DNA of 35,324 nucleotides from Clostridia bacterium. Its GTDB lineage: Bacteria > Bacillota > Clostridia > Christensenellales > Borkfalkiaceae. Both the position numbers and the translations under genes were made by a program. The first letter of the stretch is position 1. Every line of letters starts with the position of its first letter. Positions 17,737-24,993 of this stretch are shown piece after piece. A model generated the notes under the pieces. It had not been told where the DNA came from and searched no databases. It saw nothing but the letters and a program-made list of their open reading frames with translations. The stretch is from contig JAFQEM010000028.1 in the NCBI GenBank assembly GCA_017399035.1, forward strand, positions 1 to 35,324, written 5' to 3'.

Positions 17737-17812
17737 AAGTAATCAAGGGTGTAGATTACTTGCAAAAATTTTAATCGGGTAGAAATACCTAAACGCCCCG
17801 AAAGGGGGAACC
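17737..17812 (+). promoter_or_regulatory. Structured 5' leader of unassigned type before the 1017-residue protein
   Basis: Three stems in a row: AAGTAATC / GATTACTT around a 9-base purine-rich loop (17737-17761); GGTA-GAAA-TACC (17778-17789); and CCCC-GAAA-GGGG (17796-17807), followed by GGAACCAAATAA and then the ribosome site AAGGAGG at 17828-17834. Two GAAA tetraloops in so short a space suggest a folded RNA with tertiary contacts, such as a riboswitch or protein-binding leader. I cannot match it to a known class. Confidence 0.45.
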
Positions 17813-17846
17813 AAATAATTATTTTTTAAGGAGGGATTTTTAAATT

Positions 17847-20800
17847 ATGAAAATCTTAAGTCGCAAATTAACCGCAATCGTAATGCTTGCAATTTTTGCA
17901 GTCAGTGCGTTTGCAATCGGTTTTGTGTCAATGGTTTACAAACCAGCGATTGCAGACCAAAGCCTATTGCCGAGTAATACTGTCTATAAAAATATTGAAG
18001 ATATTATTGATGATTTGGCAGTATCAAATGTTAGAGTTTGGGATAGGTTACATGTTTCTGGAACTGGTGGAACTGCAATCAATATGAAATCTGGCAGTGA
18101 ACTAAACGGAATTAACCAAATATATGAAGGTGCCTATAACCGTACCGCTCTTTATACCGTTGCACAACGTGAAACTGACAAGTGTAATTATACAAAAACA
18201 GGTGTTTCAGAAGATTCTAATATGAATGTATATGACGGTAATATTAGCGTATATTCTGCAACAAAAGATAAGTCAACCTATAATATCACTAGGCTTTATT
18301 TTCAAGGTAAATATGATAGCTTTGATATACCTCAAATGCTTACATTAAGATTGCAATATTTTGCAGGAACTTCATATACTTTTTACGAAAGAACTGCAAA
18401 TAATGAAAACGGAGCAGGACATATTTTCAACTTAAGTGCTGACGGAAGTATTGTATTAGGTAGAAAAAACAACACCAACACTTACACAGTTGATGAATTG
18501 CTTGCAACAGTGCAACAAACTAATCCTACGGCAACTGCTCTTTACGAAGACGGTGATAGCTTGATAATTACTTTTGGTACTTATCTTACTGGAACTAGTA
18601 CTGAAGATGGAAATACCAATTACTACTTAAAGATATATAATGAAACCAAAGGTTATGTTTCCGTTGAAGTTCAGGTCGCTAAAGATTATTATCGCTCAAC
18701 TCAATCTTATTGTGCTATTTGGGTACAAAGCCCTGATTATACTGCAAGAAGAATAAACATTGCAGGCGTAAACGAACCTATTCTTAATCCTATTAAGAAG
18801 ACATTAACAATAAATACCGACCTTGATAACGTTCAAAGCCTTGCCGACGTAAAGTTACCCGAAAATTATACTTTCAGTCAACCTGAAACCGTGGTTAACG
18901 GCTTAACTTCTGCAATTGCTCAATTTGATTATTATGGTAAAAAAACTGATTGTGTTGTAAATGTCGCAGAGTCTGAAGCAATTGAAGATTTAATTGATGG
19001 TATAGATAACATTTCTTGGAGAATTAACCGAACAAATGTTTCTGGTGAGAATATTGAGGGAACTAGATATAAATATGAAAATAATTTGAATAGTTTGCAT
19101 TATTACACAAATCCTGCGGGAACTACTAAATTTGCTTGGGCGCTATATACTACAGATGAAGTTGCAAATACTAACGTTGAGTATACAAAAAATTCAACTT
19201 CTGAATTAGCAACAGAAAATATAAATATAAATGCTAATAAGTATGCGGGTAACTTTAGTTTTTTCTCAACAGAAACTCAAGAGTGTATGCTCTATTTCTA
19301 CAATGATGATGCTAATGCAAGAAATAGAATTGTAAGTTTAAGAACTAACTTTGAAAACAATAGTGCTTTAATTATGAGAGCAAGTGTTACCAATACTGCA
19401 AATCTTGAAACTACTGATGCAAGTTATTCTATAGAATTGATACCAACTAGCGCAACTATTTGCAAAGGTGATAGCGTTGCTAGTACCAATGCTTTGCAAA
19501 AGTATATTTTCAATACACCTATTGAATTTAATGATGAACTTATTTTAACTTACGGTGCTTACGACATTGACCAAAATACTTATGTATATGTAAATATTTA
19601 CAACGTAACCAAAGGTTGTCAAGTTATTGATGAAACGTATATTGATGCACTAGATACTGCAGAAAAAGAAACTTATACCGTAGCGTATAGACTTTCTCCA
19701 CAATTCCAAACTGCTGATAAAAACGTAACCCCCGTAACTATTGCAGGTGTAAATCAACCCTTGCTTGGTTATGATTATGCTATTGCAGAAGAACTTTCAG
19801 CAGATAACGTTGGCAAATCTGTTTCTACTCTTACTTTGAAAGATGGTTATGCCATTGCAGATGCAACTCAAGTTTTAACCGTTGGCGAAAACAAAGTTAA
19901 AGTAAACTATACTGGCGAATATTATGGTTCAACAAAAACCGTTTCTGCAATCGTTACCGTTAACGTTAAGGCTAACAACGTAACCATTAAAGATATGGCT
20001 GGCGCAGATATTCAAACTGCACAAGTTGGCTCTTCTTTCACTTTGCCTACTCTTGATAGAGCGAAAATGTTCGTTGCTTACAAAGCGCAAGACGGAAAAC
20101 TTTATAAACAAGGCGAAACGGTAGAAGTTTCAAGTGATTGTTCGTTTACGCTTACAGAAGTTGACGTTTCAGTTCTCGAAAAAATTGAAATAAGGCTTTC
20201 AACTGTAGATAATAGATTTGGTGGATTAAGATTTACTGCAAAAATTCTTACTGCTGACCTTGATAAGTTAGCAGGAAGTGAAATGACTGTAAAATCTTTA
20301 ATAGTTCCTGCTGGAATAGAAGATTTTAGTGGCGCGCAAGAACTTGCTAATACGTTTGAAGACGGCGATTACACCTACGCTTACTTTACCGTAACCAACC
20401 TCAACTATTACAACTTTAACCGTCAATTTACTGGTAGTTTGATTATTGACGTGCCTTATGAAAGCGGAAACGATTATGCAGTTAGTAACGTTGTTTCAGG
20501 CAGTGCGTATGATATAGCAAGTGAACTTCTTGCTCAAAACGTTGAGGCTAGAGCAAACGGACAAGCGCTCTTTAATGGAACGGCTGAAGAAATTATTTCT
20601 AGATACGCTTACGGCGTTATAGATTTAACTTATACCGAAAACACGCTTTCTTATTCAAATACTCTCTCAAACGCTTGGTTTGAACTCAATGGCGTTGAGA
20701 ATGAAAGTGTAGAAGACGGAGTTTATTCAGCAACCGTTAAGGTAAACGTTTTAGAAGGCGCAAATGGATTTATAACCGACGATAACTATTCAGCACCCGT

Positions 20801-20900
20801 TATCGTTAGAGTAGGAGATGGCTACAAAGTTGCAGTAGTAAGTGCAAGAACATTAGAAAGTGGCGTTCTCTCGCTAAATATTCAAGTAAAAATTGCTTAA
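17847..20900 (+). CDS. Large secreted repeat protein of unknown function
   Basis: A 1017-residue exported protein with a signal peptide (about residues 1-36, ending near AIADQ). Two related modules follow at about 48-350 and 378-690. Each opens with IED(I/L)ID and a VSG turn, contains a (F/Y)G(T/A)Y and IYN-TKG segment, and closes with INIAGVNEP or TIAGVNQP plus a beta domain rich in YYG. The C-terminal part (about 776-1017) has the RFGGLRFTAKI motif, a form shared by various exported proteins of Clostridia, but no anchor. It begins its own unit with a structured leader and a strong AAGGAGG site 12 bases from the ATG. Base usage in the first two thirds differs from its neighbours. Function unknown; surface binding is a guess. 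Confidence 0.7.
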   Translation: MKILSRKLTAIVMLAIFAVSAFAIGFVSMVYKPAIADQSLLPSNTVYKNIEDIIDDLAVSNVRVWDRLHVSGTGGTAINMKSGSELNGINQIYEGAYNRTALYTVAQRETDKCNYTKTGVSEDSNMNVYDGNISVYSATKDKSTYNITRLYFQGKYDSFDIPQMLTLRLQYFAGTSYTFYERTANNENGAGHIFNLSADGSIVLGRKNNTNTYTVDELLATVQQTNPTATALYEDGDSLIITFGTYLTGTSTEDGNTNYYLKIYNETKGYVSVEVQVAKDYYRSTQSYCAIWVQSPDYTARRINIAGVNEPILNPIKKTLTINTDLDNVQSLADVKLPENYTFSQPETVVNGLTSAIAQFDYYGKKTDCVVNVAESEAIEDLIDGIDNISWRINRTNVSGENIEGTRYKYENNLNSLHYYTNPAGTTKFAWALYTTDEVANTNVEYTKNSTSELATENININANKYAGNFSFFSTETQECMLYFYNDDANARNRIVSLRTNFENNSALIMRASVTNTANLETTDASYSIELIPTSATICKGDSVASTNALQKYIFNTPIEFNDELILTYGAYDIDQNTYVYVNIYNVTKGCQVIDETYIDALDTAEKETYTVAYRLSPQFQTADKNVTPVTIAGVNQPLLGYDYAIAEELSADNVGKSVSTLTLKDGYAIADATQVLTVGENKVKVNYTGEYYGSTKTVSAIVTVNVKANNVTIKDMAGADIQTAQVGSSFTLPTLDRAKMFVAYKAQDGKLYKQGETVEVSSDCSFTLTEVDVSVLEKIEIRLSTVDNRFGGLRFTAKILTADLDKLAGSEMTVKSLIVPAGIEDFSGAQELANTFEDGDYTYAYFTVTNLNYYNFNRQFTGSLIIDVPYESGNDYAVSNVVSGSAYDIASELLAQNVEARANGQALFNGTAEEIISRYAYGVIDLTYTENTLSYSNTLSNAWFELNGVENESVEDGVYSATVKVNVLEGANGFITDDNYSAPVIVRVGDGYKVAVVSARTLESGVLSLNIQVKIA

Positions 20901-20913
20901 GGGGGTATAAATT

Positions 20914-21039
20914 ATGAAGAAATTATACGTTGCGCCCGAAATGGAGCAAACCCAAATTATCGTAGACGTTCTTAATAGTGCTAGCACTATGGGTACTTTT
21001 ATTGAAGATATATGGGGAGAGAATAATAATTTATTCTAA
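20914..21039 (+). CDS. 41-residue peptide of the MKK-Y-x-x-P-E type
   Basis: An intact small ORF with a strong AAGGGGG ribosome site 8 bases before its ATG, only 13 bases after the large secreted protein and directly before a strong terminator. The peptide starts MKKLYVAPEMEQ, continues to IIVDVLNSASTMG and ends acidic and Asn-rich (EDIWGENNNLF). Short proteins with the pattern MKK-x-Y-x-x-P-x-x-E followed by DVL/DVI and a Ser are common in gut Clostridia, but I know of no established function. There is no signal peptide or membrane helix. It might be a precursor-like or regulatory peptide; that is speculation. Confidence 0.65.
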   Translation: MKKLYVAPEMEQTQIIVDVLNSASTMGTFIEDIWGENNNLF

Positions 21040-21047
21040 AAACTAAC

Positions 21048-21097
21048 TTTGTCTTGGGGCGTAAGGCACGCCCCAAGACAAAATTTTATCTTTTTTA
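21048..21097 (+). terminator. Strong intrinsic terminator after the 41-residue peptide gene
   Basis: A perfect 15-bp stem (21048-21062 with 21068-21082, core GTCTTGGGGCGT) and a 5-base loop AAGGC, followed by T-rich sequence ending in a six-T run. The next gene starts only 29 bases later. Confidence 0.9.
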
Positions 21098-21125
21098 TAC
21101 TGTTTTTACAGTTTAGAGGGAAAAT

Positions 21126-21836
21126 ATGAGAATTTTAAAATTGATTACGTCACTCATTTTGGTTTGTTTAATTCCTATGAGTGTTGCAACCGCTTGCACA
21201 AAAGAGCCTGAAATATGCACCATAACTTTTGTTCAAAACGGTCAAAAAGATATAATTAAAACGATTGAAAAGGGGGCGGACCTTACGGATATTCCCGCGC
21301 CTGCGCCCGTTGTTGATGCAGAAGTGGTTTGGGATATTACTGATTTTACTAATATCCAAAAAAGTATAACCGTAACTGCAATCGTAACACCTATATATAA
21401 AATTACTTTCATTCAAGACGGTCAAGAAAATATTATAAAAACGGCAAAAAAGGGAACAGCACTAACGGATATCCCTACGCCTGCGCCAGTTGTCGGACAC
21501 GACGTTTCTTGGAGTGTAACAGATTTTTCTAATATCCAAAGTGATATTACTGTTACCGTCAATGAAACACCAAAAACATATACTATAACTTACGTTCTAA
21601 ACGGCGTTGCGCAACAAAACGGAGTAGTTTTGTCAAACAATCCGCAAACTGTAACTTACGGTCAAGCGTTTACGTTGCTAGAAAAGCCGACTTACACGGT
21701 TGACGGTGTTAAATACGTTTTAACTGCTTGGCTTTATAATGGTCAAGAATTTACTGACGGAACTTGGGAATTTACTCAAGATATTACGCTTACTATGTCG
21801 TATTTTGAACCTGTAGAAATTCCAGAGTGGATGTAA
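21126..21836 (+). CDS. Repeat lipoprotein with two near-identical beta modules
   Basis: A 236-residue surface lipoprotein: signal peptide with lipobox ATAC (Cys24). Two tandem modules of about 56 residues (about 30-85 and 86-142) share ITF(V/I)Q(N/D)GQ, IIKT, KG, LTDIP, PAPVV and W-TDF(T/S)NIQ. A third beta domain at about 145-230 has YTITYVLNGV and an aromatic-rich end (MSYFEPVEIPEWM). The modules resemble the InlB-B/Listeria-Bacteroides repeat style, typical of cell-surface proteins. No catalytic motif is visible. The GAGGG ribosome site lies close to the ATG. A terminator hairpin stands just upstream without clear room for a promoter, so read-through from the previous unit is likely. Confidence 0.75.
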   Translation: MRILKLITSLILVCLIPMSVATACTKEPEICTITFVQNGQKDIIKTIEKGADLTDIPAPAPVVDAEVVWDITDFTNIQKSITVTAIVTPIYKITFIQDGQENIIKTAKKGTALTDIPTPAPVVGHDVSWSVTDFSNIQSDITVTVNETPKTYTITYVLNGVAQQNGVVLSNNPQTVTYGQAFTLLEKPTYTVDGVKYVLTAWLYNGQEFTDGTWEFTQDITLTMSYFEPVEIPEWM

Positions 21837-21925
21837 AATAAATATTTTATAAATATTAGACAATAAAATAGGTATTTTTATAAACATTTAAGCAATATTT
21901 TATAATCGCGATTTTAAGTGATTTA

Positions 21926-21954
21926 TTGACAAGTCGTGCACTTGGTGTTAGTAT
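21926..21954 (+). promoter_or_regulatory. Sigma-A promoter for the first esterase gene
   Basis: TTGACA (21926-21931), 17 bases, then TAGTAT (21949-21954). The -10 box lies inside the left arm of a long inverted repeat, so binding of a repressor there would block polymerase. Confidence 0.65.
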
Positions 21955-21981
21955 ATAAACAGTAGTTGTTTATATACTAAC
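21947..21981. promoter_or_regulatory. Long palindromic operator over the esterase promoter
   Basis: A perfect 14-bp inverted repeat, GTTAGTATATAAAC and GTTTATATACTAAC, around AGTAGTT, extendable outward to TTGG/CCAA across a 2-base bulge. It covers the -10 box and the expected start point. As RNA it could also form a hairpin at the very 5' end. No T-run follows, which argues against a terminator. Confidence 0.6.
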
Positions 21982-22064
21982 CAAAGAGTATTTAAATAAA
22001 TATTAAACTACGATTTTTATCCGTAGCGTGTAAAGATTTTATCAATGATATAAGGAGAATTAAA

Positions 22065-23108
22065 ATGGAAAACGAAAACAAAATGCTAATCAACGGCGAC
22101 CTTTGCCACGAACTTTTAGTCAAGAAAATTAACGGAAAACTTCGTTATTCTGATAACGCTAATTATGCGGAGTGGAAGGCACAAGTTAAAGATAAACTTT
22201 ATGAACTCTTGGGTATGGAAGAAATTGAATTAAACGCTTGTCCGTTAAATCTTTCTGTTGAAGAAGAAATAGAAAAAGAAGGCTATCGCCAAATTCGTTT
22301 CGTTTTTGAAAGTGAAGTGGGCGCGCAAGTTCCGTGTTATTTGCTTATCCCTAACACGGGTAAAGAAAAATATCCCGTTGCAATCACTTTGCAGGGGCAT
22401 TCTTCAGGTTTTCACAACTCAATCGGCGTCGCAAAATCTGAAAGTGACGAATCTTACATAACCCGTGGGGATTTTGGCAGACAAGCCGTTAAAAACGGTT
22501 ATGCCGCACTTTGTATTGAACAACGCGCAATGGGTGAGAGAGTAACTTCTCGCCACAAATTTGAACCTATGATGTGCACTTATCCTGCAATGACCGCGCT
22601 TTTACTCGGTAGAACTATTTTAGGCGAAAGAATTTGGGACGTAATGAAAGCGATTGACCTTTTGCCTAATTTTAATCAACTTGATACTGATAAAATCGTA
22701 ATTACTGGCAATTCTGGCGGTGGAACAATGTCTTTTTACGCCGCTTGTATGGATGAAAGAATTAAAATTTCTGCGCCCAGTTGCGCTTTCTGTTCTTACG
22801 TTGAATCTTTAATTTATAAATTCCATTGCCCTTGTAACTTTATCCCTGGTGCGTTCAAATGGTTTGAAATGCAAGATTTGTCTTGCCTTATCGCACCTAG
22901 AAACTTAATAGTTATCGCAGGCGAATACGACACCATTTTCAAAATTGACGGTGTTAGAAAGGGCATGAAAACGGTTGAAAAAGTCTTCGCAAAAGAAGGC
23001 GTGCCTGAAAATTGCAAACTCGTTGTAACGCCAAAGGCACACTGGTGGTGTCAAGACCTAGTTTGGCCGGCTATTAACGAAGTTGCAACAAAACTCGGTT
23101 GGTTTTAA
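22065..23108 (+). CDS. Alpha/beta-hydrolase esterase, first copy
   Basis: A 347-residue cytoplasmic hydrolase of the dienelactone-hydrolase/acetyl-esterase kind, related to the Abhydrolase_7 and CE7 groups. The catalytic triad can be read: Ser217 in GNSGG, Asp289 in GEYDT and His326 in KAHWWCQD. The oxyanion strand is ITLQGHSSG (107-115). It probably removes acetyl or other esters from imported plant oligosaccharides. The tail WWCQD...KLGW is nearly the same in the second copy at 34112-35155. The start at 22065 has AAGGAG upstream; the second copy aligns from Met7, so the first six residues are extra. It has its own promoter with operator and ends in a terminator. Exact ester substrate unknown. 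Confidence 0.82.
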   Translation: MENENKMLINGDLCHELLVKKINGKLRYSDNANYAEWKAQVKDKLYELLGMEEIELNACPLNLSVEEEIEKEGYRQIRFVFESEVGAQVPCYLLIPNTGKEKYPVAITLQGHSSGFHNSIGVAKSESDESYITRGDFGRQAVKNGYAALCIEQRAMGERVTSRHKFEPMMCTYPAMTALLLGRTILGERIWDVMKAIDLLPNFNQLDTDKIVITGNSGGGTMSFYAACMDERIKISAPSCAFCSYVESLIYKFHCPCNFIPGAFKWFEMQDLSCLIAPRNLIVIAGEYDTIFKIDGVRKGMKTVEKVFAKEGVPENCKLVVTPKAHWWCQDLVWPAINEVATKLGWF

Positions 23109-23135
23109 CTGATTTATTAAATTAAATATTATTTT

Positions 23136-23161
23136 AAAGCGGAAATCTTTCCGCTTTTTTA
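23136..23161 (+). terminator. Intrinsic terminator after the first esterase
   Basis: A perfect 10-bp stem AAAGCGGAAA / TTTCCGCTTT with a TC centre, followed by a T-run. The GH20-like gene starts about 30 bases later, leaving little space for a separate promoter downstream of the hairpin. Confidence 0.85.
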
Positions 23162-23192
23162 TAAACAATTTTTTGTAAAAAAGGAGTTTTCT

Positions 23193-24785
23193 ATGCCTAA
23201 CTTTAAACATTTTGGCGTAATGCTAGATATGTCTAGAAACGCAGTTATGCGCGTTGAAGAAGTTAAAAAAATAATTACACTCATCAAAAAGATGGGTTAT
23301 GATACTTTAGGGCTGTATTTAGAAGATACTTACGAAATAGCGGGTGAACCTTATTTTGGATATTTGCGTGGTAGATATTCTGTTAATGAATTAAAAGAAA
23401 TTGATGAGTTTGCGCTTAAAAACGGCATTGAAGTTATTCCTCATATCCAAACGCTTGCACATCTTAACGGATTAACTCGTCATAGAGAGTATTCAAATAT
23501 ATTTGATATCAACGAAGTTTTATTGATAGACGAACCAAAAACTTACGAACTTATAGAAAAAATGTTTGCTACTATGCAAAAATGTTTTTCATCTAAAAAC
23601 ATAAATATAGGTATGGACGAAGCTTTTGGTGTAGGTAGGGGCAAATACCTTGATAAACACGGTTATCAAAATCGTTACGAATTGTTAACTAGGCACTTAA
23701 ATAAAGTGGTGGATATTGCCGTTAAATACGGTTTTAAGCCATATATGTGGAGTGATATGTTTTTCCGTATTGCTTGCAATGATTACGTGCCAACAAATAT
23801 ACCAGATGAAGTAAAGCAACAAGTTCCCGAACAAGTGGGGTTATCATTTTGGGATTATTATCATAAAAATAAAGAATTTTATGATGAGATGTTTAAATGT
23901 CATAAAACTTTTGATAGGGAGGTTTGGTTTGCAGGTGGTGCTTGGTCGTGGTTTGGTTTTGCACCACTGGCTGGTCAATCTTTTGACACTATGCAACCTG
24001 CATTAAAGAGTGTAATTGATAACGGTATAGAACACGTAATGATAACCATGTGGGGAGATTGCGGAAGAGAATGTTCGTTCTATTCTCTTTTGCACATTTT
24101 GTATGCAATTCGCCAATACGGTTACGGAAATTTTGATTTAGAAAGTATCAAAAAAGGTTTTAATCAAACTTTTGGTTTAGATTTTGATTCGTTTATGACG
24201 CTTGAATTACCAAATCATATGACAGAAAACTTTAAGATGGGTACGCCTATAACCACTGCGCGCGTTATATTGTATCAAGACCTTCTTTTAGGCGTGTTCG
24301 ATTATAATATAAACAACAATACTAAAATTCCGTATTCGGTTTTCGCAAAACAAATAAATTGCGCAAAAGCAAACGCGGGTGAATACGCTTATATTTTTGA
24401 CACGTTATATAAACTTTGTAAAGTTCTTGATGAAAAAGAACGTTTAGGCATAAATTTGCGTTCGGCGTATAAGAACGGTGATAAGCAAAAACTAAAAGTT
24501 TTAACTGACAAAATAGACGGTTTGGTCGATTTAATTAAAGAGTTTTACACGGCGTTCCGCTATCAATGGCATAAAGAAAACAAACCGCAGGGATTTGAAG
24601 TTCAAGATGCACGTCTTGGTGGGCTAATATTACGTTTGCAAACGTGTAAATACCGTTTAGAAAGTTACTTAAATTGTCAAATAGATAAATTAGAAGAATT
24701 AGAAGAAGAAATTTTATCTCAACTAGACGGCGAATCTTTGCGTTCATATTCTTGGAGTGCGTTAGTAAGTAATAGTAGAATTTAA
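23193..24785 (+). CDS. GH20-like glycosidase, intracellular
   Basis: A 530-residue protein built mainly of a TIM barrel like that of family 20 hexosaminidases. The expected Asp-Glu pair is Asp142-Glu143 in NINIGMDEAFG, at the end of strand 4. Upstream strands carry LGLYLEDTYEI and EVIPHIQTLAH, and WAGGAWSW-like aromatic stretches (VWFAGGAWSWFGF) line the later part. The usual N-terminal GH20b domain and any signal peptide are missing, so it acts inside the cell. The C-terminal roughly 170 residues are helical and lack a known domain. A ribosome site AAGGAG precedes the ATG. Beta-N-acetylhexosaminidase activity is plausible by family, but the surrounding uronate/xylose genes leave the sugar open. 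Confidence 0.78.
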   Translation: MPNFKHFGVMLDMSRNAVMRVEEVKKIITLIKKMGYDTLGLYLEDTYEIAGEPYFGYLRGRYSVNELKEIDEFALKNGIEVIPHIQTLAHLNGLTRHREYSNIFDINEVLLIDEPKTYELIEKMFATMQKCFSSKNINIGMDEAFGVGRGKYLDKHGYQNRYELLTRHLNKVVDIAVKYGFKPYMWSDMFFRIACNDYVPTNIPDEVKQQVPEQVGLSFWDYYHKNKEFYDEMFKCHKTFDREVWFAGGAWSWFGFAPLAGQSFDTMQPALKSVIDNGIEHVMITMWGDCGRECSFYSLLHILYAIRQYGYGNFDLESIKKGFNQTFGLDFDSFMTLELPNHMTENFKMGTPITTARVILYQDLLLGVFDYNINNNTKIPYSVFAKQINCAKANAGEYAYIFDTLYKLCKVLDEKERLGINLRSAYKNGDKQKLKVLTDKIDGLVDLIKEFYTAFRYQWHKENKPQGFEVQDARLGGLILRLQTCKYRLESYLNCQIDKLEELEEEILSQLDGESLRSYSWSALVSNSRI

Positions 24786-24884
24786 CTAAGATATTTATTA
24801 TTGATTTAACGTGTGAATTTTATTTTTCTAGAATAAAAAATGTTATTTATATGGAATTATTCACGCATTTAATGTTTTTTTGTA

Positions 24885-24913
24885 TTGCATTAAAATTTTT
24901 AGTAATGTATAAT
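24885..24913 (+). promoter_or_regulatory. Sigma-A promoter for the GH39 pair
   Basis: TTGCAT (24885-24890), 17 bases, TATAAT (24908-24913). The preceding 100 bases after GH20 hold only a weak hairpin (GTGAAT / ATTCAC near 24814-24866) and no gene. Confidence 0.75.
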
Positions 24914-24941
24914 AAATACAATGCTGTATATCTTGTAAAGA

Positions 24942-24959
24942 TTTTGACAGTTGTCAAAA
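24942..24959. promoter_or_regulatory. Perfect palindrome downstream of the GH39 promoter (putative operator)
   Basis: TTTTGACA-GT-TGTCAAAA, an 18-base palindrome about 22 bases after the expected transcription start, in the 5' leader of the GH39-like gene. The size and symmetry fit a dimeric repressor (GntR- or LacI-like) acting as a roadblock; the regulator is not known. Confidence 0.55.
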
Positions 24960-24993
24960 CTTAACTTTTATATTTTGATATTAGGAGAAACTT

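Noticed and set aside
17737-17812. Known riboswitch such as c-di-GMP-I/II or c-di-AMP
   Set aside because: The conserved core words of those classes as I remember them are absent; only the general look of a GAAA hairpin followed by GGAACC is shared. A covariance search could change this.
21126-21836. CRISPR-like or tandem DNA repeat in the small lipoprotein gene
   Set aside because: The two copies are coding repeats of a protein module of about 56 residues with synonymous differences; there are no spacers. No CRISPR array, tRNA or rRNA was seen anywhere in the window.
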